The notes below the pieces were generated by a model. It was not told the DNA's origin. It saw nothing but the letters and a program-made list of their open reading frames with translations, and did no database searches. From GW2011-AR15 sp964428335 (GTDB lineage Archaea > Nanobdellota > Nanobdellia > Woesearchaeales > GW2011-AR15), in the NCBI GenBank assembly GCA_964428335.1, contig CAYRXW010000009.1:1-64000 (forward strand): a DNA stretch of 64,000 nt, written 5' to 3'. A program made the translations under genes and the position numbers. Shown here one piece after another: positions 53,326-62,005 of the stretch (within the stretch, counting starts at the first letter, position 1; every line of letters starts with the position of its first letter).

Positions 53326-54192
53326 ATGATGAAAGTTAGGAAAAGTAAAAAATTAAAGATTTTGCTTTTTTTGCTTTTTTTAATTACACTAATTGTTGCT
53401 CTTTTTCATAGGGAGATATTCTTTTTTTTTATGAAAATTTTTAACAATAAAAATGAAGATATTTTGAAATACCTCAAATATGGGAAGTTTGGATATGATG
53501 ACTATTATGTTAGGGAAATCAAAGATTATGATGAATATATTAAATCAAGCAAACTCCAGAACAGAACACTTATTTTTGTGATCGGAGACTCATTCACTTA
53601 TGGTACTGGAATAAGCTTTAACTCTACTTATGCGGCTAATCTCGAAAGGATTTTAAATGGGAAACTTAATAAAAAAGTCACTGTAGTAAATCTTGGCGTA
53701 GAAGGGTATAACGCTGAATACGAATTTAAAAGGCTTTCTTACTTTTTGAAATACAATCCTGATATCGTAATATGGCAGTACCTTAATAACGACATGGAAC
53801 CAACTTACATATCCGCATTCATTTTTGCAAACAAAGATGCCATACAACGAAAGGGAATTTACTTTTATTATTATCTTGCCCAATCATACATGAGCACAAA
53901 ATTTGAGAAACAATTATATTTAATTTATTATAAGAAATACTTCTTGGAACTTGAGACTATTTCGAAAGAAAAAAACATGAAAATAATCCTATTTGACTAT
54001 AATAATACAAAAATTGATTTTCGGATCCTAGACATATCTTATTTTGACAATAACCTAAGCTTCAACAATTTTCTTTTACCTGATGAAAAGTTTCACCCGA
54101 ATGAGGAGTATAATGCTATCCTTGCAGAATCTATTTCCAGTTATTTAATGAAATCTGTCTTTGAAAATTATACACTAAATTCAATTGAATAA
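53326..54192 (+). CDS. Membrane-anchored SGNH-hydrolase-like protein
   Basis: A 288-residue protein. A basic start (MMKVRKSKK) precedes one membrane helix (ILLFLLFLITLIVALF), so the domain faces outside. The SGNH block I motif is FVIGDSFTYGTG (Ser nucleophile in GDS), later NNDM may be block III and DEKFHPNEEYN the C-terminal Asp/His. Such proteins are esterases or O-acetyl-transfer partners of polysaccharide assembly (AlgJ/X-like). A second gene of the same type lies at 58684-59724. Confidence 0.8.
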   Translation: MMKVRKSKKLKILLFLLFLITLIVALFHREIFFFFMKIFNNKNEDILKYLKYGKFGYDDYYVREIKDYDEYIKSSKLQNRTLIFVIGDSFTYGTGISFNSTYAANLERILNGKLNKKVTVVNLGVEGYNAEYEFKRLSYFLKYNPDIVIWQYLNNDMEPTYISAFIFANKDAIQRKGIYFYYYLAQSYMSTKFEKQLYLIYYKKYFLELETISKEKNMKIILFDYNNTKIDFRILDISYFDNNLSFNNFLLPDEKFHPNEEYNAILAESISSYLMKSVFENYTLNSIE

Positions 54193-54271
54193 TATATTCT
54201 CCTATAAACTCAGCTTTCTGAATATGCGAATACAAGCATAAGTTTAAATATTGTAAAATGATAAGTTTAAC

Positions 54272-55570
54272 ATGGCTAATTATTTTATTTTGAATGCCGG
54301 CTGTTCTAGAAGAGCCCTTGATGCTGAAAAGATAAATATGTACCTTAAAGCAAACGGGAATAATATTGTAAATGACCCTAAAAAAGCTGGGAAAATTATC
54401 CTTGTTACATGCGGGTTAGAAGAGAATGAGAAAGAATCAATAAGCCTTATAAGAAAATTTAAGGATTATAATGGTGAACTTATTGTTACTGGTTGCCTTC
54501 CTGACATGAACCCTGAAATAATGAAAAAAAATTTTGATGGAAAAACAATAAGCACAAAGCAGCTAGGCAATATAGATGAGCTTTTTCCTGAAAACAAAAT
54601 CAGGTTTGATGAACTGCCTGATGCAAACAGAGAATTTACAGGAAACATAAGCACCTTAAAAAAAACATTGCATATAAAAGAGCTAAAAAGCATAATAATG
54701 AACAGCATAAATATCCAGCCATTTTCCAGGTTTATGTATAATATTCTTCAAAAGAAAGACAGCTTTGGAACAAAGAAAACAAGCAGCTCCTTTGCTGAAA
54801 AAATAAGATATAATCTTAAGGATGTATCTTCGGTGAGCTCACATCCTGAATACTTTGCTATCAGAATCTCTGAAGGCTGCCTTGGTGCCTGCAGCTTCTG
54901 CACTATAAAAAATGCCATAGGAAGATCCAGAAGCAAGCCAATTGATATTGTTTTAGAAGAGCTGAGAAATGGTTTGAAAAATAGAAATTATAATATAAAT
55001 ATATATTCCAGCGATTCCGGGAGCTATGGCCTGGATATAGGCACAAATTTCCCGAAGTTAATTGAAAGCATACTAAATGAAAATAAAAAAATTGTAATCC
55101 AGCATATACAAGACATGCATCCTTCCTGGATGTGCAAATACAAAAAAGATTTTTTAAGAATTATTGCAACAAGAAGAATAAACAGCATCCAAACACCGTT
55201 TCAGTCTGGAAGCAAAAAAATACTGAGCTTGATGGCCAGAAGCTATGCTATTGATGAATATATAAGCTTATTAAACGAAATGAAAAAAACTTATCCTAAT
55301 TTCAAGATAAGAACGCAGATAATTGTCGGATTCCCTACAGAAACAGATAAAGATTTTGAAGATACGCTAAAAGTGATAAAACAAGTCAGATTTGACTGTA
55401 CAGATATATTCACTTATTATGAGAATAGATTAACTCCATCTGCTAAGCTTTTTCCTAAAGTCCAAAGAAAAAAAGCAATAGAAAGAGCAAAAAAGATTAT
55501 ATCTCTAATTTCTGAGCAAAAAGGTATGTATTACTTTGATTACAAGAACAAAGATGTAGCTGCTTTATAA
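54272..55570 (+). CDS. MiaB-like radical SAM methylthiotransferase, no TRAM domain seen
   Basis: A 432-residue enzyme. The N-terminal UPF0004 domain has the cysteines NAGCSR (about 11), VTCGLEENE (about 47) and VTGCLPD (about 77), which bind the auxiliary cluster. The radical SAM core has EGCLGACSFCTIKNA (CxxxCxxC, about 203-210). The family adds a methylthio group to tRNA A37 derivatives; archaeal members resemble CDKAL1-type t6A enzymes. It is unusual that an insertion of about 70 residues precedes the radical SAM core and that the C-terminal TRAM domain, normally the tRNA-binding end, is not recognisable. It lies in a glycan island, so a divergent substrate is conceivable. Confidence 0.85.
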   Translation: MANYFILNAGCSRRALDAEKINMYLKANGNNIVNDPKKAGKIILVTCGLEENEKESISLIRKFKDYNGELIVTGCLPDMNPEIMKKNFDGKTISTKQLGNIDELFPENKIRFDELPDANREFTGNISTLKKTLHIKELKSIIMNSINIQPFSRFMYNILQKKDSFGTKKTSSSFAEKIRYNLKDVSSVSSHPEYFAIRISEGCLGACSFCTIKNAIGRSRSKPIDIVLEELRNGLKNRNYNINIYSSDSGSYGLDIGTNFPKLIESILNENKKIVIQHIQDMHPSWMCKYKKDFLRIIATRRINSIQTPFQSGSKKILSLMARSYAIDEYISLLNEMKKTYPNFKIRTQIIVGFPTETDKDFEDTLKVIKQVRFDCTDIFTYYENRLTPSAKLFPKVQRKKAIERAKKIISLISEQKGMYYFDYKNKDVAAL

Positions 55571-55579
55571 AATTGCACA

Positions 55580-56947
55580 TCAAGATATTTTTCCCATGCA
55601 GTACCCAATAAATTGCTCTGGAAGCTCAGAACATCTCAGTTTAAGTTCATAGCTTAGAAGTTCACTAAATCCCCATTCATAAGGTTCCAAAACTCCGTTG
55701 AAACATGTTTTCTGATCTTCAAGGTTTTTTGAAACCTCAAAGCATCCGTTAAGGCCTTTTGATAAATCTCCTCTAAACTCAAAAAACTGGAGATTTCCTT
55801 TGTTGTTCAGGCAATTTTCCCTTTCAGCAGTTTCCAGCCCTTCGCAACTAAATTCCTTTGAAAAACCTATATAATCAATGCATTCTGCATAAAATTCCTC
55901 TGGAAGCTTTCCGCATTCCATTATAAGCTCATCATAGCTACCAAAAGATTTTGCTGCTGCATTAATCATACCTTCCAGACATAGCTTTTCATACACACTA
56001 CTGTATTTTGTGCATTTTCCAATTTTATCTTCCATGCTTAAGGAAGTATTGCCTATTCCCATACCAATACCATAATAACAATCTCCATTATTTTCGCTAG
56101 TGTTAAATTCATTGCAGAACTCTTCTGCATACACTATATCAAGCTCGGCAGAAATGAATGATGTGCAGCCTAGTTCAAACCTTGCTGAAGATTCCTTGCA
56201 TGCGTCTGCTATCTCAGGCAGTTTTGTATCTTGAAACTTTGACAGCTCTTCTGCAAACGCAAAAAAACACTCGGATTTCCAGATATTATCAGGCATTTTA
56301 TTGCAAAATGGAATGAAAAAACTATGCATCTCTCCATGTGACAAAGACTCAAGGTATGGAATTGAAACGTAATACAGGCATTCTGATGCCTGCCTGGAAT
56401 CAGCAAGCAATAAACATTGTTCTATTGAGCTATTAATGTCCGTTAGTGAATTTGATGCTGCATGAAGGTAATTGCAATACATCTTTGAATAGCCTTCCTT
56501 TCCTTCACATGTTTCGTCAAAAGAAGGCAAACCTTCATAATTGCCATAGCTATTTGAAGCCATAAACCTCAAGTGATTCCGTGTATTCATTCTCAGGCAC
56601 GAGTATCTTAAGTAAGTGCTGTTTATGGAATAACATGCTTCTGATTCAAAAAAGCATATATCCCTAGAAAGATCATCCTTGATTAAGCAGTCCTCTTCCT
56701 GAATAATATTGCTGACAGGCTCCTGAAAAAGCATGGAGTTTTTAACAACTGAATAAAGCAAAAAAACAATTAACAAGGCTGCCGCAACCAAGATGAAAAA
56801 GATCATATATCTTTTTATTTTTAATAAGATAAAGGCTTTGTCAATATATTTCTCAGGGTATCCGTTCGATTTTAGCTTATCCTTAATTACTTGCTCACTA
56901 AATCCCTTTTTCCTGCTTTCCTGGATATATACAAGCAATTTATGCAT
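55580..56947 (-). CDS. Membrane-anchored cysteine-rich protein with N-terminal helical domain
   Basis: A 455-residue protein. The first 45 residues (LLVYIQESRKKGFSEQVIKDK ... GYPEKYIDKAF, split here) form a small helical cytoplasmic domain common in archaeal membrane proteins. One membrane helix (about 47-68) follows, then a large outside part with more than 25 cysteines in short helix-turn units (QCLLADSRQASECLYYVS, ACKESSARFELGCTS and similar). The repeats recall Sel1- or alpha-solenoid-like disulfide-braced helices. No enzyme motif is seen. The gene stands between the methylthiotransferase and the DxD glycosyltransferase. Confidence 0.7.
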   Translation of the reverse strand: MHKLLVYIQESRKKGFSEQVIKDKLKSNGYPEKYIDKAFILLKIKRYMIFFILVAAALLIVFLLYSVVKNSMLFQEPVSNIIQEEDCLIKDDLSRDICFFESEACYSINSTYLRYSCLRMNTRNHLRFMASNSYGNYEGLPSFDETCEGKEGYSKMYCNYLHAASNSLTDINSSIEQCLLLADSRQASECLYYVSIPYLESLSHGEMHSFFIPFCNKMPDNIWKSECFFAFAEELSKFQDTKLPEIADACKESSARFELGCTSFISAELDIVYAEEFCNEFNTSENNGDCYYGIGMGIGNTSLSMEDKIGKCTKYSSVYEKLCLEGMINAAAKSFGSYDELIMECGKLPEEFYAECIDYIGFSKEFSCEGLETAERENCLNNKGNLQFFEFRGDLSKGLNGCFEVSKNLEDQKTCFNGVLEPYEWGFSELLSYELKLRCSELPEQFIGYCMGKIS

Positions 56948-57007
56948 GAATATATTTTAATCTAAAGACTTTAAAAATATTTCTTATATATTGAAAATTT
57001 AGCGAAA

Positions 57008-57931
57008 CTATATTTTAATTTTTTCAAGCAATCCTTCCTTAATGAGTTTTTTTATGCCCTGTGAATAAAAGTTCAGTCTAGAACCGTTGTTTACAAAATG
57101 GTGGCAAGCAGTTCTCTCAGTAATTTTCTGAAAGGAAATCTGGTAATTTTTACTTAGCCTACTGCTTATTACTCCTGATTTAGAATACAATAATGCAAAA
57201 CATGTTTGCTCCATCCATGAGTTTTTATTATGTGCATGATAATCTGAATACTCAAGAAACCTCTCCAGCAAATCAAAATCATAAACCTGTTTACTGAAAA
57301 ATAACAGCCCTGTATTTAATCTTCTTTTAAGCTTCAGGTTAAATCTTATGCTTAATGCCTTTTGATGGTATGAATAAGCATCCTGATAATCTGAAATAAA
57401 GAAATTTTCTTTTTTAGTTAGTAAGTCAAGCATCTCAGATGGTATCTGAAAGAAAAGGATGTCTGAATCCATCAAAAGAATATGTGAAGCATTTGAATAA
57501 AAATACGGGTCAAAAAGCTTAATAGATAGCGGCATTGATATACCTAGTCTAAACCTATGGCAATGCCTATAATCCTTAAGTTCTTTTCTTAATTTCCTGT
57601 CTGATTCAGCTCTATCTATTATTGCCACACCTTTGAAATGTTCTTTAATAATGTTTTTCTGCGTTTTTGTTAGGCTGCCATCATTATGAATTATCAATGC
57701 GGGTGTAAGCGAAGAAAAATAATAAAATGTTTTTAGTGCCCATAAAGCATTGTAAAAATCCCTGCTGCATAGAATCATATGTATTTCAAACCAAGAAGTT
57801 TTGCAATAAACCTGCCTGGATCTAAGCATCTTATACTTGTGATAATACCTAAACCTAGTTTCATCATTAGCTACCTTGCTATTTTTTGCAGAAAATAATA
57901 ATGTCCGCAACCTGCTATCTTTTAGTATCAT
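57008..57931 (-). CDS. GT-A glycosyltransferase with DxD motif
   Basis: A 307-residue cytoplasmic protein. The central region has HILLMDSDILFFQIP (DxD within MDSD) and later NTGLLFFSKQVYDF, EQTCFALLYSK and HHFVNNGSR. This order (DSD, N-TG, then H) is the layout of GT8-like or related retaining GT-A enzymes. N-terminal residues 45-110 contain a Rossmann-like half. The donor sugar is not known. It is likely part of the surface-glycan set. Confidence 0.7.
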   Translation of the reverse strand: MILKDSRLRTLLFSAKNSKVANDETRFRYYHKYKMLRSRQVYCKTSWFEIHMILCSRDFYNALWALKTFYYFSSLTPALIIHNDGSLTKTQKNIIKEHFKGVAIIDRAESDRKLRKELKDYRHCHRFRLGISMPLSIKLFDPYFYSNASHILLMDSDILFFQIPSEMLDLLTKKENFFISDYQDAYSYHQKALSIRFNLKLKRRLNTGLLFFSKQVYDFDLLERFLEYSDYHAHNKNSWMEQTCFALLYSKSGVISSRLSKNYQISFQKITERTACHHFVNNGSRLNFYSQGIKKLIKEGLLEKIKI

Positions 57932-58054
57932 GAATACAATCTAAAAAACAAATCAGTTTAATATTTTTGTCATGGTTTTTTATAAAGAAAATTTACGCTT
58001 CCATTTTTTTATAAAGGAAAGTTTTATTATATAAATTAGGGATTCTAAATTAAA

Positions 58055-58672
58055 ATGAGTTCATCCCCGACATTTTTAGACAACCTTATAGTACCTTTAA
58101 TTAGGGGAAAGACTGTTCTTGATGTTGGATGCGGATATGGCAGGTGGGGCTGCCTAATAAGATCAAATTTCCATGAATCCGGATTAAAAGAACCACCTGT
58201 TGTTGACGGATTAGACGCATTCAAACCAAATGTCGATTACTGCTCTAAGCTTGGAAATATATATTCCCATGTATGGCACGAAAAAATGCCTGCAAAGCTG
58301 AAAAAGAAATGGGACACTGTTTTAGCATGCGAAATATTAGAGCATCTAAATCAGAAAGATGTAGAGAAGGTGCTGACTATACTTGAACACTCTGCAAAAA
58401 AAAGAATAATCGTAACTACACCTAACTGGCCAGATTACAGGCCTGGACTAAATACCTTCCTTGGATTCAATGAATTTGAAGCCCATAGAAGCTACATCTC
58501 CAGAAAATTCCTTGCAAAGAGAGGCTATAAAATCAGAGGTGCTGGATTTAGGCCTACTGGAAACAGCATCATAAAATTTATAGCAAAAATTGGAAAAACT
58601 CATTTGTTTGATACAACAACTTACTATTTCCCTGTATTTTGCCATACTGTAATAGGGTATAAAGATGTCTAA
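58055..58672 (+). CDS. Class I SAM-dependent methyltransferase
   Basis: A 205-residue methyltransferase with VLDVGCGYGRWGCLIRSNF as its SAM site (residues 22-40) and VLACEILEHLNQKDVEKVL as motif IV region, typical of small-molecule or sugar methyltransferases (Methyltransf_23/25 type). A TATA-like ATTATATAAATT is about 25 nt upstream, indicating a leaderless transcript. It probably methylates a sugar of the surface glycan. It faces the SGNH gene convergently with 11 nt between. Confidence 0.85.
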   Translation: MSSSPTFLDNLIVPLIRGKTVLDVGCGYGRWGCLIRSNFHESGLKEPPVVDGLDAFKPNVDYCSKLGNIYSHVWHEKMPAKLKKKWDTVLACEILEHLNQKDVEKVLTILEHSAKKRIIVTTPNWPDYRPGLNTFLGFNEFEAHRSYISRKFLAKRGYKIRGAGFRPTGNSIIKFIAKIGKTHLFDTTTYYFPVFCHTVIGYKDV

Positions 58673-58683
58673 TTCATAAATAT

Positions 58684-59724
58684 TCAAGTGCTGTTAAATA
58701 ATTTTTTTATATTCACATAATCGTAAATTATCCTGGCTGCAGCAATATGGCCAAGCTGATTCATATGTATATCATTTTCAAAGTAAAAAGAATTATTTTT
58801 TTTGGCTTGCCTTAATTTTTCTTTAAGATCTATATAGTAAAAGCCATTGTTGCTGAAAAAATCCCCTAGCTCTTCATTCAATTGCCTGTCTGTACAGCCA
58901 TGTGCATCATAAGCTAATAGTTCCTGGTTGTTTACCTGTTCCTTTGTGGGTATTATTACAAATACCAAAGTGAAATTATGTTCATCTGAAAGTTTTTTGA
59001 AAGTGAATGATGCATTATAAAAAGAATCCAGAATTTCTGCATGCTCCTCTTTTGAAACACAGGACTTTTCTTTAAATGCAGAAAACAGCTTTTCTATCCT
59101 AAGATAAAAGAAAGGGCATATCTGTAATTTATTATAGCACCGCATCCTTAAGCTCGTCAAAGCCCAGCCAGGTGTTCGCTTAGGCTCATTAAGAGAAATT
59201 TTTTCTTCGAAATCATTACCTGTCCATAAACCTATGAATACTGCGTCTGGCTTGTACTTTAACCCCTTGTATATTAGCCTCCTATAATAATCTCTTATGT
59301 CTGCACCTGCATAACCTATGTTTATGCATTCTGCCGAATCATTTAGAATACTTTTTTCAAGATAGTCCGGAAAAGGCCGATTTATCCCTCCACCCATAGT
59401 AAATGAATCTCCAGCAAACACATACCTTGGTTTATCAGTTCTATTTATGCTATAATCCCTATCGCTTATCCCATCTGAATTTACGCTTATATTAATGTAA
59501 GTTAAAATTCCAGAAAGCTCTGAATTTTTGCTATCAGTGATTCTATAATTTGAAACATAGCTAGGTATCCAGAATTTATTATCAAAATCCACAAAAGTCA
59601 ATGGCTGAGGATAAAAAATTCTCAAAAATAATTCAAATGCTACCAAAAAAAGTAAAACTGATATAAAAAAAATCCCTATATTAGTAAGTATGTTCCTATA
59701 TTTTTTTACTTTTTTAATTGCCAT
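58684..59724 (-). CDS. Membrane-anchored SGNH-hydrolase-like protein
   Basis: A 346-residue protein with an N-terminal membrane helix (NIGIFFISVLLFLVAFELFLR) and an outside SGNH domain. The block I motif is FAGDSFTMGGG (about residue 109), with GLWTGND and NDIHMNQLGH (Asp and His) near the C-terminus. Length and topology resemble O-acetyltransferase accessory proteins (AlgJ/PatA partners). It is followed closely upstream on the same strand by the radical SAM gene (23-nt gap). A paralogue is at 53326-54192. Confidence 0.82.
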   Translation of the reverse strand: MAIKKVKKYRNILTNIGIFFISVLLFLVAFELFLRIFYPQPLTFVDFDNKFWIPSYVSNYRITDSKNSELSGILTYINISVNSDGISDRDYSINRTDKPRYVFAGDSFTMGGGINRPFPDYLEKSILNDSAECINIGYAGADIRDYYRRLIYKGLKYKPDAVFIGLWTGNDFEEKISLNEPKRTPGWALTSLRMRCYNKLQICPFFYLRIEKLFSAFKEKSCVSKEEHAEILDSFYNASFTFKKLSDEHNFTLVFVIIPTKEQVNNQELLAYDAHGCTDRQLNEELGDFFSNNGFYYIDLKEKLRQAKKNNSFYFENDIHMNQLGHIAAARIIYDYVNIKKLFNST

Positions 59725-59747
59725 GATATTATATCACTTGCATTTAA

Positions 59748-61208
59748 TTACCTGAAAAGATTCAATATATATTTTGATGCGTCTAAATATCTTGATATAT
59801 CATCAACTGACCTTATCCTGGCAAGCGATGAAATTATGTATGAAGGCCTTAGGTAAAATTCCTTTACTGCCTGCTTTTCCATATCTGTAACTTCTTTAGC
59901 ATTCTTATAACCATAAGGTATAAAGACAGGATTCCAGATGCTGTATTTTGAAAATGTATAATCAAGCTTCCCGTATTTTTCTGCAATGCTATATAACTCT
60001 GTTCCTGGATAAGGCGTGGTTATGCAAAACTGCGCATAATGTGGATTTAACTCCTTTGCAAATTCTATTGTTTTCCTTCCCATCTGAGGTGTTTCACCTG
60101 GAAGTGCCAACATGAATGATGCCCTTATCTCTATCCCTGCTTTTTTTGTCCATGCGTTTGTCATCCTAATCTGATCCAAGGTTATTCCTTTTTTTATTAT
60201 ATCTAAAAGTTCCTGATTACCTGACTCATAACCATAAAAGATGTTCCAGCAGCCTGCCTTTTTCATCAGTTTCAGTATTTCCAGGCTTACAGTATCTACA
60301 CGGGAATAGCAGCTCCACAATATATTCAGTTTGCTTGAAATAAGCAACTTGCAAAATTCGATAAGCCATTTTCTGTTTGTTGTAATAGTATCGTCCCAAA
60401 ACGCAATCTCCTTCGCACCATATTGCTTCTTTAAGTATTTTATTTCATCTATGATTTTTTCCGGAGATCTTGAACGAATGACTTTTCCAAAAACAGAATT
60501 ATTTGAGCAAAAAGTGCAGCTAAATGAACAGCCCCTGAACGCAACCATGTGAAAAAGAGGCCTTCTCTTATATTGGCTTGGAGGAGGAAGGTATAAATCA
60601 TTGTCAAATAGTTCTCTTGCCGGAAAAGGCAATTCATCTAAATTCTCTATGAGCTTCCTTGCTTTTGTTGAAACAATTTTTCCTTTTTTATTATATAATA
60701 TGCCATCAATTTTCTCAAGAACAGCATAATCTTTTTTAAAATCCTTGATATTTTTTCCGGATTTCCTATATTTTTCTATAAGTTCGAAAAGTGTGTATTC
60801 ACCTTCACCTGAAATAAAAAAATCAAATGATGATTCTAATCTCAAATTATCCTGCATTGTAGTAGGATGATGTCCTCCACATAAGGTCAATATCCAAGAA
60901 AATTCTTTTTTTATGGTTTCTGCTAATTTCATTGCCCTATGAGAATTGTAGGTCATAGAAGAAAAACCTATGACATCCGGCCTGCTTTTTTTTATATGAT
61001 GAATTATATCTTTCTCGCTAAAACCCTGTGCAATGGAATCTATTATCTCTGCCTCATGCCCTTTCTCGATTAAAAATGCGGCCAAAGAAGCCAATCCCAG
61101 AGGCGGGAATTCACCTTTAAGTTTTTTTTTTGCTTTCCTGAATAAAGAGCCTTTGCTTTCAATTTTCTCCTTATCTGACAATGGTGGGTTAATGAAAAGA
61201 ATCTTCAT
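59748..61208 (-). CDS. B12-binding radical SAM protein
   Basis: A 486-residue enzyme with an N-terminal cobalamin-binding domain (MKILFINPPLSDKEKIESKG, IGFSSMTYNSHRAM, LCGGHHPTTM) and a radical SAM core with FRGCSFSCTFCSNN (CxxxCxxC, about 226-233). WSCYSRVDTVSLEILKLMKK and SGNQELLDIIKKG are typical of the BchE/HpnJ-like group. The C-terminus ending FYLRPSYIISSLARIRS resembles that of the enzyme at 41890-43290, so they are paralogues. It is co-directional with and upstream of the SGNH gene. A modification of surface lipids or sugars is inferred. Confidence 0.9.
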   Translation of the reverse strand: MKILFINPPLSDKEKIESKGSLFRKAKKKLKGEFPPLGLASLAAFLIEKGHEAEIIDSIAQGFSEKDIIHHIKKSRPDVIGFSSMTYNSHRAMKLAETIKKEFSWILTLCGGHHPTTMQDNLRLESSFDFFISGEGEYTLFELIEKYRKSGKNIKDFKKDYAVLEKIDGILYNKKGKIVSTKARKLIENLDELPFPARELFDNDLYLPPPSQYKRRPLFHMVAFRGCSFSCTFCSNNSVFGKVIRSRSPEKIIDEIKYLKKQYGAKEIAFWDDTITTNRKWLIEFCKLLISSKLNILWSCYSRVDTVSLEILKLMKKAGCWNIFYGYESGNQELLDIIKKGITLDQIRMTNAWTKKAGIEIRASFMLALPGETPQMGRKTIEFAKELNPHYAQFCITTPYPGTELYSIAEKYGKLDYTFSKYSIWNPVFIPYGYKNAKEVTDMEKQAVKEFYLRPSYIISSLARIRSVDDISRYLDASKYILNLFR

Positions 61209-61288
61209 GAGGTTCTACCAAATTTTTTGCATATAAATATTCTTTTGATTCTTTCTTTTTTGAGATAAGCTGACATAAACTAAAACCT

Positions 61289-61298
61289 TTATAAATTA
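61289..61298 (+). promoter_or_regulatory. TATA box of tRNA-Trp
   Basis: TTTATAAATT lies at 61289-61298, about 25-30 nt upstream of the mature tRNA 5' end (61321), the spacing expected of an archaeal tRNA promoter. Confidence 0.6.
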
Positions 61299-61320
61299 CC
61301 ATTTTTTCTCTGATTATAAA

Positions 61321-61444
61321 GGGGACGTTGTATAACCTGGCTATTATAGCTGGCTCCAGAGAATGGAGCGTTGAGCTCTTAAAGAGCGATGAAAGGCTAA
61401 AGCGAAGATACCGGCCGATCAGGGTTCAAATCCCTGCGTCCCCA
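61321..61444 (+). tRNA. tRNA-Trp (CCA) with 50-nt intron
   Basis: Acceptor GGGGACG pairs with CGTCCCC, discriminator A73. The D-loop has GG, the anticodon stem GCTGG/CCGGC encloses CTCCAG...A with anticodon CCA at 61356-61358, and the T-arm is CAGGG-TTCAAAT-CCCTG. The canonical intron position 37/38 gives an intron of 61360-61409 (50 nt). CCA is not encoded. Archaeal tRNA-Trp genes often carry a C/D guide RNA within the intron; here a short guide-like stretch is visible (see the intron entry). The D-stem is slightly irregular (G-U and T-T). Confidence 0.92.
61360..61409 (+). ncRNA. tRNA-Trp intron with possible C/D-type guide
   Basis: The intron contains TGGAGC (61364-61369) complementary to the anticodon-loop positions 31-36. 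G70 and a box D-like TTGA (61371-61374) follow. Counting five nucleotides upstream of that box lands on the base that pairs with C34, the residue known to be 2'-O-methylated in other archaea by the intron guide. GCGATGA at 61386-61392 is a box C/C'-like element, and CTAA at 61397-61400 could be a second D-like box. The boxes are degenerate, and TGGAG may simply form a local hairpin with CTCCA, so this is tentative. Confidence 0.4.
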
Positions 61445-61503
61445 TTCTTTCTAAAATTGGAATTTGGACATACAGTCACTTTGCTCAGTATAATCACCAC
61501 TTC

Positions 61504-61517
61504 GTTCCCTAGGGAAC
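61504..61517. repeat. 14-bp perfect palindrome
   Basis: GTTCCCTAGGGAAC reads the same on both strands. It lies in the gap between tRNA-Trp and the next gene. It may be an operator or simply a hairpin at a transcript end. Nothing else is recognised in the surrounding 100 bp. Confidence 0.4.
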
Positions 61518-61587
61518 CATGCATCAATTTTCATACAAATTAATTTAACCCCCTTTTATTTAATGATATCACTTTAAAATAAAAACA

Positions 61588-61624
61588 TTTAAATCGCTAC
61601 TTCATATCTAGTTTTTTGGGTGGT
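61588..61624 (+). promoter_or_regulatory. TATA-like element and ribosome site of membrane protein gene
   Basis: TTTAAA at 61588-61593 and GGGTGGT at 61618-61624 precede the ATG at 61628. This supports the ATG rather than the TTG at 61616. Confidence 0.45.
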
Positions 61625-61627
61625 TAT

Positions 61628-61996
61628 ATGGTTAAGAAAACAGAAATGGGTTTTATGGCTAGAATCGGACCATGGACTTTTGTGATTGGGCTTGCAATTG
61701 CAGTATTTGCTGCAGCTACAAAGCAAGTGTTTTGGCTGCTTGGTCTTCTTGGTCTTGTTGTTGGACTTTTGAACATAACAGACAGAGAACTTTCGCTATA
61801 CCTTTTGGCTAGCTTGACTTTTCTTTTGAGCGCAAATACCTTGTCAATGACACTAGGAAAACTAATAGAGTTCATGCCGTTTATTGGAAAGTGGATGATA
61901 TATGTTGATCCACTGCTGGCAAATATAACTTTGTTTGTTGCACCTGGAGCTGCAGTTGTGGCTCTTAAAGCATTGTATTCCCTTTCCAAGGAATAG
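61628..61996 (+). CDS. Small integral membrane protein
   Basis: A 122-residue protein (ATG at 61628, behind a GGGTGGT ribosome site; a TTG at 61616 would add 4 residues). Three or four hydrophobic helices are expected (WTFVIGLAIAVFAAA, VFWLLGLLGLVVGLL, LSLYLLASLTFLLS, ANITLFVAPGAAVVAL). There are no charged catalytic residues. Similar short membrane proteins are frequent in DPANN genomes, but no function is known. It lies 9 nt before the GH106-like gene and could be co-transcribed. Confidence 0.7.
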   Translation: MVKKTEMGFMARIGPWTFVIGLAIAVFAAATKQVFWLLGLLGLVVGLLNITDRELSLYLLASLTFLLSANTLSMTLGKLIEFMPFIGKWMIYVDPLLANITLFVAPGAAVVALKALYSLSKE

Positions 61997-62005
61997 TTTT
62001 TATTT

